Below are positions 1 through 8,709 of a DNA stretch of 64,000 nucleotides, in pieces; positions within the stretch are counted from its first letter, which is position 1, and each line of letters starts with the position of its first letter. The translations under genes and the position numbers were made by a program. Source of the DNA: Acidobacteriota bacterium (GTDB lineage: Bacteria; Acidobacteriota; Thermoanaerobaculia; Multivoradales; J023); NCBI GenBank assembly GCA_029263395.1, contig JAJCXO010000018.1:62001-126000 (forward strand), read 5' to 3'. Below the pieces are notes generated by a model, which searched no databases, was not told where the DNA came from, and worked only from the letters and a program-made list of their open reading frames with translations.

Positions 1-470
1 GTGACAGTGACGCCAGCGCTCAAATGCGCAACGCGACCACAGGCACTGTGGAGCCGACAGCACAACTGAGCACCTCGACAACCGGCGGTGTAAGCCTCTT
101 GCTCAGCCCACAACAAGCTCGAACATCCGCTGTTCGGCCCTTGTGCAGACTCAACGGTGCCTCCGCAGGCTCTGCGATGCATTTGCTCAACGGAGCGAAC
201 CCTTCAACAGTTGCTGTCGGACCGGCGCTCGATTGAGCGACGCCTGGGAACCGCTGGGAGGCACGCCGCGCAAATGAGCAGAGGTTCCGCACCGCTGGTT
301 GAGCACCCTGCGCGATTGAGCAGAGCCTCAACCAGGCAGTGCGAAGCCTTCGTAAAACTGAGCGAAGCCGTCACAGTTGATGTGGAGCCCACCGTTGAAT
401 TGAGCAACGCCGCCGCAGGCACTGTGGAGAGGCTGCGCAAATGAGCAACGCCTCCACAGTGCCTGTGTGT
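1..470. repeat. Degenerate 42-bp tandem repeat array
   Basis: The first 470 bases hold no convincing gene. They are built from a decayed tandem repeat: the core TGAGC recurs at 234, 275, 317, 359, 401 and 442, a spacing of 41-42 bases, with TGCGC at 25 and TGAGC at 67 in the same register. A fuller unit reads roughly AAATGAGCAACGCCTCC, then a CAGGCACTGTGGAG block, which is identical at 40-53 and 416-429. Because 42 is divisible by three, the array reads as 14-residue repeats starting LS or MS on the plus strand, so a decayed repeat protein is possible. The array may continue left of the window. Confidence 0.7.
416..465. other. Perfect 14-bp inverted repeat, possible hairpin downstream of P450
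   Basis: CAGGCACTGTGGAG at 416-429 is the exact reverse complement of CTCCACAGTGCCTG at 452-465, leaving a 22-base loop. It lies 33 bases beyond the stop codon of the minus-strand P450 gene and could stabilise or end that transcript. No T-run follows on either strand, so a standard intrinsic terminator is not claimed. Confidence 0.45.
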
Positions 471-497
471 CCTCTGCTCAGGACGTTTTTGGGCCAG

Positions 498-1742
498 TCA
501 ACTGACGAGCAACGATTCCAAGCCATGAAAGTGGTAAGTGTTGACATACACCGGAATTTCCGCCAAATGTAGCTCTGGAAACCTTGCCATCAAAATGGGC
601 AGCGCCGTTTGCAGCTCTAGGCGAGCCAGCGGAGCACCGATACAGAAGTGAATCCCGGCACCCAAAGACACGTGAGCGTTTTTCGGCCGATCGAGTTTCA
701 GTTCATCAGCCGATTCGAACACCGCCGGGTCTCGGTTGGCCGCCCCCAGCACCAACGAAACCTCGGTACCCTGCTCCAGTTGCAGGCCGTTGAATTCCAG
801 ATCTTCCAACACCCAACGATCAAACATGTGTAGAGGCGTGTCGTACCGCATCAGTTCTTCGACCGCGGTGACAGAGAGCTCGGGCCCTGCACACCACCGG
901 TCCCACTGTGCCCGATGGGTCAGTAGCGCATGGACTCCATTGCCGATCACATTGACGGTGGCTTCGTGGCCCGCGTTCATCAGCAAGATGCAGTTACAGA
1001 GGATTTCGTCTTCCGTTAGTCGACCGCCCTCGGCCTCGACGGCAATCAAGTGCGAGATCAAGTCGTCTTGGGGATGTTGCCGACGGCTTGCCACCAGGCG
1101 TCTCAGGTATTCGGCGAACTCCTGTGCCGCGACCACCGCTGCCTGTTCGTTCTCGGTTGTACAGTCCGGCTCGTACATCTTCACCATGCGATGGGACCAA
1201 TCCAATAAGTGATCAGCCATCGCAATCGGGATACCCAACATCTCAGCCACTACGATCACCGGAATAGGGGTGGCGAACACCTGTTTCAGATCGCAAACTC
1301 CCTCGGCCGCCAGCGCGTCCGCCACGTCATCGCAAAATTGGTGCGCCAGTTCGGCGATCCGGGGCCGTAGGCTCTCCACCTGCCGGGACACGAACGCCTT
1401 CTGCAGCAGGCCGCGCAGGCGAGTGTGATCCAGTGGCTCCAGTTGGAGCATCGAAAAACGCTCGACATCGAAGAACGGTGCAAGCTCGGGCCGGGGCGGA
1501 GCGATCAAGTCCGAGTCAGGCGGCAAAACGTGCGAGATCTGACGACCGAACCTGCGATCACGCAAGATCGCATTGACATCGCGATGATTGAGGAACGTCC
1601 ACTTCTGATAGTCCGACCAGAAGAAGACCGGCGTCCGACGCCTCAGCTCTTCATAATACGGATAGGGGTTGTTGTAGAAATGCGGTTCGCGCACGTTCAG
1701 CTCGACGGTGCGCTGATCGGCGTCGATCTTCAGCCCTTTCAC
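498..1742 (-). CDS. Cytochrome P450
   Basis: Heme-thiolate monooxygenase, soluble bacterial type, expected to need separate ferredoxin partners (none nearby). Visible motifs are the I-helix segment NAGHEAT, the K-helix ExxR in EELMRY, and the heme loop ending HFCIGAPLARLE, whose Cys ligand lies 48 residues from the C-terminus. The frame stays open to 1919, but that extension is Ala/Pro/Ser-rich, contains DTVAG repeats from a 15-bp tandem duplication, and overlaps pcnB by 100 bases. I therefore prefer the GTG at 1742 (414 residues, normal family length), just before the conserved NPYPYYEELRR region. No clear ribosome site marks any start, so the start is uncertain. The substrate cannot be inferred. 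Confidence 0.85.
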   Translation of the reverse strand: MKGLKIDADQRTVELNVREPHFYNNPYPYYEELRRRTPVFFWSDYQKWTFLNHRDVNAILRDRRFGRQISHVLPPDSDLIAPPRPELAPFFDVERFSMLQLEPLDHTRLRGLLQKAFVSRQVESLRPRIAELAHQFCDDVADALAAEGVCDLKQVFATPIPVIVVAEMLGIPIAMADHLLDWSHRMVKMYEPDCTTENEQAAVVAAQEFAEYLRRLVASRRQHPQDDLISHLIAVEAEGGRLTEDEILCNCILLMNAGHEATVNVIGNGVHALLTHRAQWDRWCAGPELSVTAVEELMRYDTPLHMFDRWVLEDLEFNGLQLEQGTEVSLVLGAANRDPAVFESADELKLDRPKNAHVSLGAGIHFCIGAPLARLELQTALPILMARFPELHLAEIPVYVNTYHFHGLESLLVS

Positions 1743-1743
1743 T

Positions 1744-1803
1744 GTGTCGCCCGCAACCGTGTCGCCCGCAACCGTGTCGCCCGCCACCGTGTCACTGCCA
1801 CCC
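1744..1803. repeat. 15-bp tandem repeat, four copies
   Basis: GTGTCGCCCGCAACC occurs at 1744-1758 and 1759-1773, with one change at 1774-1788 and a degenerate fourth copy at 1789-1803. It encodes VAGDT repeats if the longer P450 reading frame is used. It is one of several short tandem duplications at gene boundaries in this window. Confidence 0.8.
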
Positions 1804-1819
1804 AGCAGCCGGGCTGACG

Positions 1820-3337
1820 TTACGGCCGACGACGCCGGGGGTGCCGACGACGGGGACGACGTTTGGCTTCGACGTGCGGCTGGGGGCGCCGCGGGCGCTG
1901 GCGTTGGGCGGCTTGCCAATGGTCGAGGACGTCGTAACCTTCACCGGTCGCACGAGCCAGGATCTCGAAAAGCAGCAGGGCGTCGTCGAAGTAGCTTTTG
2001 CTGGCGAATCGTACCCGCTGAGCCGGCGTCCAACCCTGACCACACAGACGGTGGAAACCTTCCAGTACGTGTAGCACCATGGCGCGTTTGAAATTGGCCA
2101 GGGAGAACCGTTCGAGGAATGATTCGAGGGTGGCTCGCACCGCCTGCAGGTACTCCGGCATCGGCATCCAGCGACCGGTCAAGCTTTCGCTCTCGAAACG
2201 GCGCAACATGACCTGCGGCAGCAGGACGGCCGACAGCAGGACGGCGTCTGGCACCTCGCGGCCTTCGGTGGTCATTTGATCGAGGGTCGGGAGGATGCCG
2301 CTGAAGTTGCCGGCGCCGCGCTGGGCAGCAACAATCATCGCCCCTGCTTCGGGCAACAACACGTCGAGCACGCCGAGCTCCAACATCCACTGCATGGCCG
2401 CCCCGGCGTGGCCACATTTGAGCAGCTGCATGAGCTCCTCGGTCAACCGCGGCGCGGCGGCCCGGAGCAGCTCCTGACTATTGTTCTGGATCGCTTCCTG
2501 GGTCCGCGCCTCGATGGTGAAGCCGAGACGGCCGGCAAATTCGCAAGCCCGCAACATCCGCACCGGATCTTCACAGAAGCGCAGATCAGGATCGCCAATC
2601 ACCCGGATCAGACCGTTTTCGAGATCTTCGGTGCCACCGACGTAGTCGATCACCGAAAAGTCGGCCACGTTGTAAAACAGGGCGTTGATCGTAAAGTCGC
2701 GACGGAACGCATCTTCACGGGGGGTGCCGAAGGCGTTGTCGCTGGTGATCAATAAATCGCCGTCGGGGCCCTTCTGCTCTTCCGGGTCCGGAGTGCGGCG
2801 AAAGGTCGAGACTTCGACAATGCCATCGTGGAAAATGACGTGGGCGAGGCGAAAGCGCCGTCCGATGATGCGGGCGTTGCGGAACAGACGTCGCAACTGA
2901 TTGGGTTCGGCGTCGGTACAGACATCAAAGTCCTTGGGGCGACCGCCGAGCATCAGATCGCGCACCGCGCCGCCGCACAGATACGCCTTGTAACCCGAGT
3001 TCTTCAGCCGGTACAACACTTTGACGGCGCCGGAAGACATCAGCTTGCGCGAGATCGAATGATCCGGCCGCGCAATGACGTACGCTCCGTCTTCGTTGGG
3101 AATCGTCGGGAACAGGTCGTCAGCGTCGTCGGCGTCTTCAACCGCCTCGACTTCTTGAGTTTCGTCGGCTTTTTCAACAGCCTCAACTGGATTGGGGGCA
3201 TACCAAGGCCGAACGGATTCAGACGCTCCCGAAGCGTGATCCGGTGCGGTCTCGGTAGTTTCCGGAGCAGCGTCTGCGCCGTCGCCGACCTCAGGATCTG
3301 CGTTCAACGCAGGTTCAGTATCGTTATCCTCAAGCAC
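1820..3337 (-). CDS. pcnB: Poly(A) polymerase / tRNA nucleotidyltransferase family protein
   Basis: Class II nucleotidyltransferase that adds A residues to RNA 3' ends (PcnB) or CCA to tRNA. The catalytic head carries GGAVRDLMLGG (about residues 122-132) and DFDV with the two metal-binding Asp at 136 and 138, followed by the RNA-binding helical region. The Arg-rich C-terminus (RRRHPRRRRP) favours PcnB over a CCA enzyme. The first 80 residues are acidic and low-complexity. Translation starts at GTG 3337. A TATAAT hexamer lies on the same strand only 9 bases upstream (3352-3347), which suggests a nearly leaderless mRNA or a start further in. The 3' end overlaps the longest possible P450 frame. 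Whether it acts as PcnB or Cca is inferred. Confidence 0.85.
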   Translation of the reverse strand: MLEDNDTEPALNADPEVGDGADAAPETTETAPDHASGASESVRPWYAPNPVEAVEKADETQEVEAVEDADDADDLFPTIPNEDGAYVIARPDHSISRKLMSSGAVKVLYRLKNSGYKAYLCGGAVRDLMLGGRPKDFDVCTDAEPNQLRRLFRNARIIGRRFRLAHVIFHDGIVEVSTFRRTPDPEEQKGPDGDLLITSDNAFGTPREDAFRRDFTINALFYNVADFSVIDYVGGTEDLENGLIRVIGDPDLRFCEDPVRMLRACEFAGRLGFTIEARTQEAIQNNSQELLRAAAPRLTEELMQLLKCGHAGAAMQWMLELGVLDVLLPEAGAMIVAAQRGAGNFSGILPTLDQMTTEGREVPDAVLLSAVLLPQVMLRRFESESLTGRWMPMPEYLQAVRATLESFLERFSLANFKRAMVLHVLEGFHRLCGQGWTPAQRVRFASKSYFDDALLLFEILARATGEGYDVLDHWQAAQRQRPRRPQPHVEAKRRPRRRHPRRRRP

Positions 3338-3420
3338 GTTATTCTAATTATAGCCCTCTCAGGGCGCGATAACCGAGGACCAACGAGACGACGGGCTGCC
3401 AAGAGATATCAGCCCGTCCG

Positions 3421-4332
3421 TCAAGCTGCAATCAAACGGCTTCCGAGCTCCTCGTAGCGACCGTCGAGCATGTCCCAGGCTGCGGCAATTTTCTCGAGTC
3501 GTTCGTCGAGGAGCTGCGTCCAATGGTCGTGGCGATCGGTTTCCACCTTGAGCCCGCTGATGCGATAGTTGAGGGCATCAAAACGATAATGGCTGTCGGC
3601 GGTGATGATCTTGGCGGAGAGGATCTCGGCGCCTTCTTCGACATACCGATGGAGCTCACCGAGCACCGCGCCCCGTAGGCTGATGCGGGCTTCGGAGGTT
3701 TGCAACTGGACGTTGCCGGCCTCACCCTCGATCATCAACTCGCGATCCTCCATCAAGGCCTTCAAGAACCGACAGCCGAGAATCGACTGACCGGGCTCGT
3801 GGGCCTCGACGATATCGCTCTCGACTTCCGGGTCGCCGCGATCGAGCCACGGCGTTTTGATCTCGGCAACAATGCCGATTTTGCGTAGCAGCTCGGTCAC
3901 TCGACCCAGGAACGTCTTGGCGGTACTGGCGACGTAAAGCAGGTTGCCGTCGATACAGCACTCGATGATTTTGGAGGTTGGCGTCGCCTTGAGGATCAAC
4001 TCTTCCTCGGCCAATTCCCGCAACTGCTTACGCTTCTTGGCGCCGACAAAGGCAAAGCCGCTGGTATCGAGCTCGGTGCGGATCAGTTGCTTCAAGCGCT
4101 CCTTGACCGCAGTCGGATCGGGACGCAACTTGTCGAGGCGGACGCGAAACGCATACCGCCCATGGCCAACCACATACGGTGCATCCGGCTCCATGGTGAC
4201 GAAGCCTATGCGCTCCCGCACCTCTGAACCCGGCTGGATCTCGACAAAACGGGCCTGCTCAAAATCAGGCTCTTCGGGAAAGGGGGCAACGTTGAAACGC
4301 GTAACACTGACAGATCCGCTCAAGAGACCCAT
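3421..4332 (-). CDS. RdgC-like recombination-associated protein
   Basis: A 303-residue protein whose length and layout match the RdgC family: an N-terminal strand-rich segment starting GSVSVTRF, a central basic helix (KKRKQLRELAEEEL, near residues 110-123), a segment IIECCIDGNLLYVAST like the RdgC core that precedes the helical tip, and a C-terminal half rich in charged helices. E. coli RdgC is a ring-shaped DNA-binding protein that restrains RecA; family members are often labelled exonuclease without proof. The start has GAGG 10 bases upstream. It stands alone between pcnB and a REP-like hairpin pair. The assignment rests on overall resemblance and not on a signature motif. Confidence 0.6.
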   Translation of the reverse strand: MGLLSGSVSVTRFNVAPFPEEPDFEQARFVEIQPGSEVRERIGFVTMEPDAPYVVGHGRYAFRVRLDKLRPDPTAVKERLKQLIRTELDTSGFAFVGAKKRKQLRELAEEELILKATPTSKIIECCIDGNLLYVASTAKTFLGRVTELLRKIGIVAEIKTPWLDRGDPEVESDIVEAHEPGQSILGCRFLKALMEDRELMIEGEAGNVQLQTSEARISLRGAVLGELHRYVEEGAEILSAKIITADSHYRFDALNYRISGLKVETDRHDHWTQLLDERLEKIAAAWDMLDGRYEELGSRLIAA

Positions 4333-4413
4333 GGGTCATCATCCTCGCAAGTCATGGTGTGATCGGAACACGGTACCGTGCCGTGGACTGCCGATCTTAG
4401 CCTAGACCGACGA

Positions 4414-4550
4414 CGAGGGACTGAAGTCCCTCGCTCAGTCATACCGCACCTACGGCTACACCTTCGCCTAACGGGACGCAGAGGGTATTGCTCACAACGG
4501 CCTAGTCCCGCCTGGGACTTTATCGCTGAGCGAGGGGTTTTAACCCCTCG
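4414..4550. repeat. REP-like element: two inverted hairpins
   Basis: Two 20-base palindromes, CGAGGGACTGAAGTCCCTCG at 4414-4433 and CGAGGGGTTTTAACCCCTCG at 4531-4550, face each other. Their inner flanks CGCTCAG (4432-4438) and CTGAGCG (4526-4532) are also inverted, giving a mirror-image pair like a bacterial interspersed mosaic element. It fills the gap between the hydrolase-OsmC gene and rdgC (both minus strand) and could act as a transcript stabiliser or terminator. Such elements are usually mobilised by RAYT transposases; none is in this window. Confidence 0.7.
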
Positions 4551-4560
4551 TGGTGTTCGC

Positions 4561-5808
4561 TCACGCCAACCGACTCTTGATCACCGTCTCCGACGTCAAG
4601 GTACGGTGGACCGGACACCGGCCCGCAATCTCCAACAAGCGCGCCCGCTGCTCCTCGCTGAGCGGTCCTCGGATCTCGATCTCTTTTTCGATCAGATCAA
4701 TTTTGCCGCTCTCAGTTTGGCATTCCTCGCAATCTTTGGCGTGGATCTTGGCATGACGCAGCCGGGTGTCGACCCCTTCGAGGGGCCAGCCCTTACGATC
4801 GGCGTACATCCTGAGGGTCATGTTGGTACAGGTACCAACCGCCGCTAGGAGATAGTCGTAAGGGTTGGGACCGGCGTCGCCGCCACCGACCGAAACCGGT
4901 TCGTCCGCCACCAACTCGTGCTCGCCGGCACGGATGCGCTGGCGAAAGCCAGTGCCACCACCTGAAACCCAGACCTCACCATGATCGAGCTTGGGAGCCG
5001 GCGCTGCCGCCTCTCCAGTCGCCGTCTGCTTAGGAGCCTCACCGTCTCCCAGATAACGACCGGCCCAGGTCGAAAGCACCTCGGCAACATACTTTGCGTC
5101 AGCCGCACTTTTCATCAATAGATGGTCGGCGGTATCGAGGGAGACGAAGCTTTTGGGATGCCGCGCCGCTTGGTAAATCTGGCGGGCGTGATCGATATCG
5201 ACCACTTCGTCGAGTGGCGAATGCAAAACCAGCAGTGGTTTGTTCATCTTCTTGACCGCCGCCAACACCCCTTGGTTTGCCAAGTCGTCGAGAAACTGGC
5301 GACGGATGCGGAACGGCCGGCCACCGAGCACCACCTCTGCCTCGTCCGAGGCTTCGAGCTCCGGCGCCGAGCGCAGAATACCTTCGCTTAGATGCTGCGG
5401 ATCACTCGGCGCACCGAGGGTCGCCACCGCCAACACCTCCGGCACTTGGCTCGCCATCGCCAACACCGCGGCACCGCCCAGACTGTGGCCGATCAACAAC
5501 TTCGGCGCTTGATAGGTGCTGCGCAAGAAATCCACCGCGGCTAGCAGATCCTGCATATTCGAGCTGAAATTGGTATCGGCAAAGTCGCCTTCCGATTCAC
5601 CGAGGCCGGTGAAGTCGAATCGCAACACCGCGATACCGCGCTCCACCAACGCCCGACTGATGCGGGCCGTCGCTTTCAGGTCTTTCGAGCAGGTGAAACA
5701 GTGGGCGAACAGCGCATAAGCCCGCGGCTCCTCCTGCGAACGGTCGAGCCGCGCCGCCAGCTCATGGCCGAAGGCACCGGCCAAGGTCACACGGTCGCTC
5801 TTGATCAC
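4561..5808 (-). CDS. Bifunctional alpha/beta hydrolase-OsmC family protein
   Basis: A fusion of two enzymes. Residues 1-250 form an alpha/beta hydrolase with nucleophile elbow GHSLGG (Ser109), an Asp region (HSPLDEVVDI) and a late His (DTADHLL). Residues 265-415 form an OsmC-type peroxidase domain with the two redox cysteines at C327 (AVGTCTNM) and C398 (GRCPVHRTL). OsmC proteins reduce organic hydroperoxides. In this fusion family the hydrolase may release or process a peroxide substrate, but that is inferred. The length of 415 residues is normal for the fusion. No signal peptide, so cytoplasmic. It lies upstream of rdgC, separated by a REP-like element. Confidence 0.92.
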   Translation of the reverse strand: MIKSDRVTLAGAFGHELAARLDRSQEEPRAYALFAHCFTCSKDLKATARISRALVERGIAVLRFDFTGLGESEGDFADTNFSSNMQDLLAAVDFLRSTYQAPKLLIGHSLGGAAVLAMASQVPEVLAVATLGAPSDPQHLSEGILRSAPELEASDEAEVVLGGRPFRIRRQFLDDLANQGVLAAVKKMNKPLLVLHSPLDEVVDIDHARQIYQAARHPKSFVSLDTADHLLMKSAADAKYVAEVLSTWAGRYLGDGEAPKQTATGEAAAPAPKLDHGEVWVSGGGTGFRQRIRAGEHELVADEPVSVGGGDAGPNPYDYLLAAVGTCTNMTLRMYADRKGWPLEGVDTRLRHAKIHAKDCEECQTESGKIDLIEKEIEIRGPLSEEQRARLLEIAGRCPVHRTLTSETVIKSRLA

Positions 5809-6364
5809 GGGGGTCTCCTCCTGGGTTCGATCTCTGAAAACTGACGCGGGTTGAGCACCAGCCTACCTCACATCAGATGCAGAGACGACCCAGTAGGTGT
5901 CAGGCTCGAGATCTCCTGCGAGAGACCGCGACCAAGAGCAACATGCAACCTTGCACATAACCACCATCTTTTCGCATAAAACAATCACTGATTGATTGAA
6001 TCGCGAACCATCACGTTTCTGACCATCGAAACATCATCCGCTATTCCCCAACAAGTTTGTTACATTGAGACAACTAACATATAATTCATTTTCTTATTGA
6101 AAGATTGCTCGGACGGGAACCGAGCCAACGGCCTGCAACAAACAGGTCAAGATTTTATCGTTTCGACTCGTTTCTCCACCGTGTCTTCTAAAAGAACACG
6201 CGAAGGAAAAGTCGACGCTTTCGATCGAGGGGCACCCAAAAATCTTCAGTGTTCTCGCTGCGACAGATTGTGATCGACGCAACAAGTTGCGGTAGATATT
6301 GACTCCCTTTACTCGGCGGCACACTCCCTTGGAGGATGCCAGCCTTCACAAGGAGAAGAGAAAC
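5809..6364. other. Long intergenic region with AT-rich island and 5' leader
   Basis: This 556-bp stretch between divergent genes has no supported gene. Positions 5940-6100 are clearly richer in A and T than the surroundings and hold a strong promoter. The downstream part would be the leader of the secreted CxxCH protein; it begins with a hairpin (GCTCGG/CCGAGC near 6108-6126) but matches no riboswitch I recognise. Confidence 0.5.
6057..6085 (+). promoter_or_regulatory. Near-consensus sigma-70 promoter
   Basis: TTGTTA at 6057-6062, a 17-base spacer and a perfect TATAAT at 6080-6085. Transcription would start near 6092, giving a leader of about 270 bases before the TTG start at 6365. Confidence 0.7.
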
Positions 6365-8662
6365 TTGAAGTCCAACGCCCTATTCTTGTTCGCTGCCTTG
6401 GTTGTCAGCTCAATGCTCAATGTTCCTGCGGTCGCATCAGGACCGGCAAACGGCGTCCTATGTGTTGCCAGCGGCGGCACCAATACATTGCCGACGCAAG
6501 CCGTTGACTTGACCGTCGCAAGCCCGAAGGCGGGTCCGCAGCTGTCGTTCGTCTCTGGTGGTAAGCCCAACGGTGACTCCTATCACCGACGTCTCGTCGC
6601 GAAGGGAAAAACTCTCAAGATGCAACTGGACCTCATCGGCCCTGTGTTGCCGATTGGCCATGGCATCGTGCTGACTCTCAACCCAATTTACGCACCAAAA
6701 ATAGTCAGTGGATCGGGGGTATCGATCCTGTTCAATGGCACCGAGGTCTTGCCCTACACCCCCGATACGAATGTGAGCCAACGAATCACCTTCAGTATCT
6801 CGCCTGAGTTCATCAATCTCAACAAGATCAACACCATCTCGATTCAGGCAACAACCACCCCATTCCTGATTGGCTCCCTCGGTGTTGGCCAAGCCAATGT
6901 CTTCCTGGACCTGGACCAGCCGGCTCCTCCCGATACCGTCGCACGCCTACAGCCTGATTGGGACTTGTTCTCATGGAACACCTTCGTTGCCATGAACTGG
7001 CCAGCGACCCTTCCGCAAATGAAGAACAAGTATCAGCGAGGCTTCCCGAACATCCATGAGGATTTTGCGAGTTACTCCTGTAAAGACAACTCATGTGACG
7101 AACATCCCGTGGTGTGGGAAACCTACAAGGAGAAACGTGAGATGTTTCTCCATCAAGACCACCGACCGCAGAATGCGCAGTGCACGGACCCGAACGACAA
7201 GAGTGTGATACCTGACAAGTGGAACAGTCCATTCCAGTACGGGGCAGATCGCACGATGTACGGTCCAGCCAAGTTTGCCACCCTCGACGAGACCGTCCAG
7301 GTGTCGTCCGAGGCGCTCGAGCCGGACTCGAAGTTCTTGCACAAGGCCGTCGTGCCGCGAGTTTTCCGTGGCAAGCCGGCGAACTTCAGCCCCGGCGACC
7401 CCGGCAATGCGGTGCGTTACGAAGTGAAGGTGAACTACGATTTCTACGACTATGTCATGGCCAACCAGCTGTATTGCGACAGCGTGACCCACGCGCGAGC
7501 CAAGCAGAGGCCACCGGTCCAACTACCGTGGCGGACGAGTCGACCCGATCCACAGGTGCTGTTCCTGACCCAGAAGCCAGCGGTCACCCCCTACGTCCAA
7601 GGGTATTCGGCGATCGACACATCGGCAGACTATGCCAACGCTAAAGAGGGCGACGTGCCGCCCAAGATCGGCTCGATCCACCTCAAGGCCGCTTGGGTGC
7701 CCATCACCGACAAAGAGGCTGCCTCCGGCAGGTATCTGTGGCGCGAGGCCACCTATTTTCAGGGCGCCAAAACGCCCCAGCCGGAATCTGCCAAGTTTGG
7801 CCTGATCGGGCTCCACATCATCCAGCGGATCAAGAACGGCCCGGGCGCCAACGGGCTGCTCAACAGCAACCCGATCGGCGGCACGTTCATCTACTCCACT
7901 TGGGAGCACGTCGATGTCGACCCGGTGGCTTACGGCCAGCACAATCCAGTCACCGGAGAGGTCAACCCGGCCTACTACTACACCAATTTTCACAACCAGG
8001 GCGGCAACTTTGTGCCCGACAAGATCTGGAAAGTGACCAGACTGTACGGCGAGAGAGACAAGGATTACAACGCCGAGTTCTATGGCACTCTGGTCACCAC
8101 ACAACAGGTCAATGCCGGAGTCCATGCCGCGATTCGAGCCCAGAACCAGGACTCTGTCTGGCTCAACTACAACTTGGTCGGAACACAATTCATCGCCGCC
8201 GATGCCACCGAGGACATCAACCCCACGACAGAACCGGTCAAGGCAGCAGCACAGAACAACTGTTACGGCATGCCGGTGTTCCTGGCTAATTTGATGATCG
8301 AGACCAACCGCGGTCTACAACATTTTCAAGGTCTACCACCCGGTGCTGGCCCGCCCCACGTCACCCCAACACCGTCTCAATTCGAGGAACTCGGTTATCG
8401 CGACGAGTCCAACACCAAGGCGACGTTCAACAACACCCTGAAGTTTCTGCGAACCACCCAAAGTGACCACGGCGCCAGCCCCCACCTCTCCAACTTGGGT
8501 TATGGCTACAAGGGTTACAACATGGGAGGCTGTATGGGTTGCCACGGTGTCGCCCAGTTGCAGGGTTACTCCTTCAGCTTTGTGCTCCTCGGCGGCCAGG
8601 CCGGCGCCGATCCGGACACGGAGAGGCATTTCCTGGCGCCGCTATCCAAGCCACCCCAGTAA
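6365..8662 (+). CDS. Secreted protein with a C-terminal CxxCH heme motif
   Basis: Function not recognised. The preferred start is TTG at 6365, because AAGGAGAAGAG (6350-6360) lies just upstream and the product then begins with a clean signal peptide (KSNALFLFAALVVSSML, cut near AVASG). The 765-residue product has no membrane segment after that. An N-terminal strand-rich part of about 200 residues is followed by a large domain rich in Trp, Tyr and Asn with several Cys (for example SCKDNSCDEHP). Near residue 723 is CMGCH, a c-type heme attachment site, only about 40 residues from the end. That gives a large domain plus one heme, in the periplasm or exported. It stands alone behind a strong promoter; an electron-transfer or oxidase role is only a guess. 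Confidence 0.75.
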   Translation: MKSNALFLFAALVVSSMLNVPAVASGPANGVLCVASGGTNTLPTQAVDLTVASPKAGPQLSFVSGGKPNGDSYHRRLVAKGKTLKMQLDLIGPVLPIGHGIVLTLNPIYAPKIVSGSGVSILFNGTEVLPYTPDTNVSQRITFSISPEFINLNKINTISIQATTTPFLIGSLGVGQANVFLDLDQPAPPDTVARLQPDWDLFSWNTFVAMNWPATLPQMKNKYQRGFPNIHEDFASYSCKDNSCDEHPVVWETYKEKREMFLHQDHRPQNAQCTDPNDKSVIPDKWNSPFQYGADRTMYGPAKFATLDETVQVSSEALEPDSKFLHKAVVPRVFRGKPANFSPGDPGNAVRYEVKVNYDFYDYVMANQLYCDSVTHARAKQRPPVQLPWRTSRPDPQVLFLTQKPAVTPYVQGYSAIDTSADYANAKEGDVPPKIGSIHLKAAWVPITDKEAASGRYLWREATYFQGAKTPQPESAKFGLIGLHIIQRIKNGPGANGLLNSNPIGGTFIYSTWEHVDVDPVAYGQHNPVTGEVNPAYYYTNFHNQGGNFVPDKIWKVTRLYGERDKDYNAEFYGTLVTTQQVNAGVHAAIRAQNQDSVWLNYNLVGTQFIAADATEDINPTTEPVKAAAQNNCYGMPVFLANLMIETNRGLQHFQGLPPGAGPPHVTPTPSQFEELGYRDESNTKATFNNTLKFLRTTQSDHGASPHLSNLGYGYKGYNMGGCMGCHGVAQLQGYSFSFVLLGGQAGADPDTERHFLAPLSKPPQ

Positions 8663-8709
8663 CCTCGGCTGAGTCGATTAGCCTACTGCGAGCGTCGAAG
8701 GTGTGTTCC

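Noticed and set aside
1-470. CRISPR-like array
   Set aside because: Units are contiguous and degenerate; there are no constant repeats separated by unique spacers, and no cas genes.
6094-6324. 76-codon minus-strand open frame in the leader of the CxxCH protein
   Set aside because: No ribosome site or family likeness; it is antisense to a promoter-driven leader.
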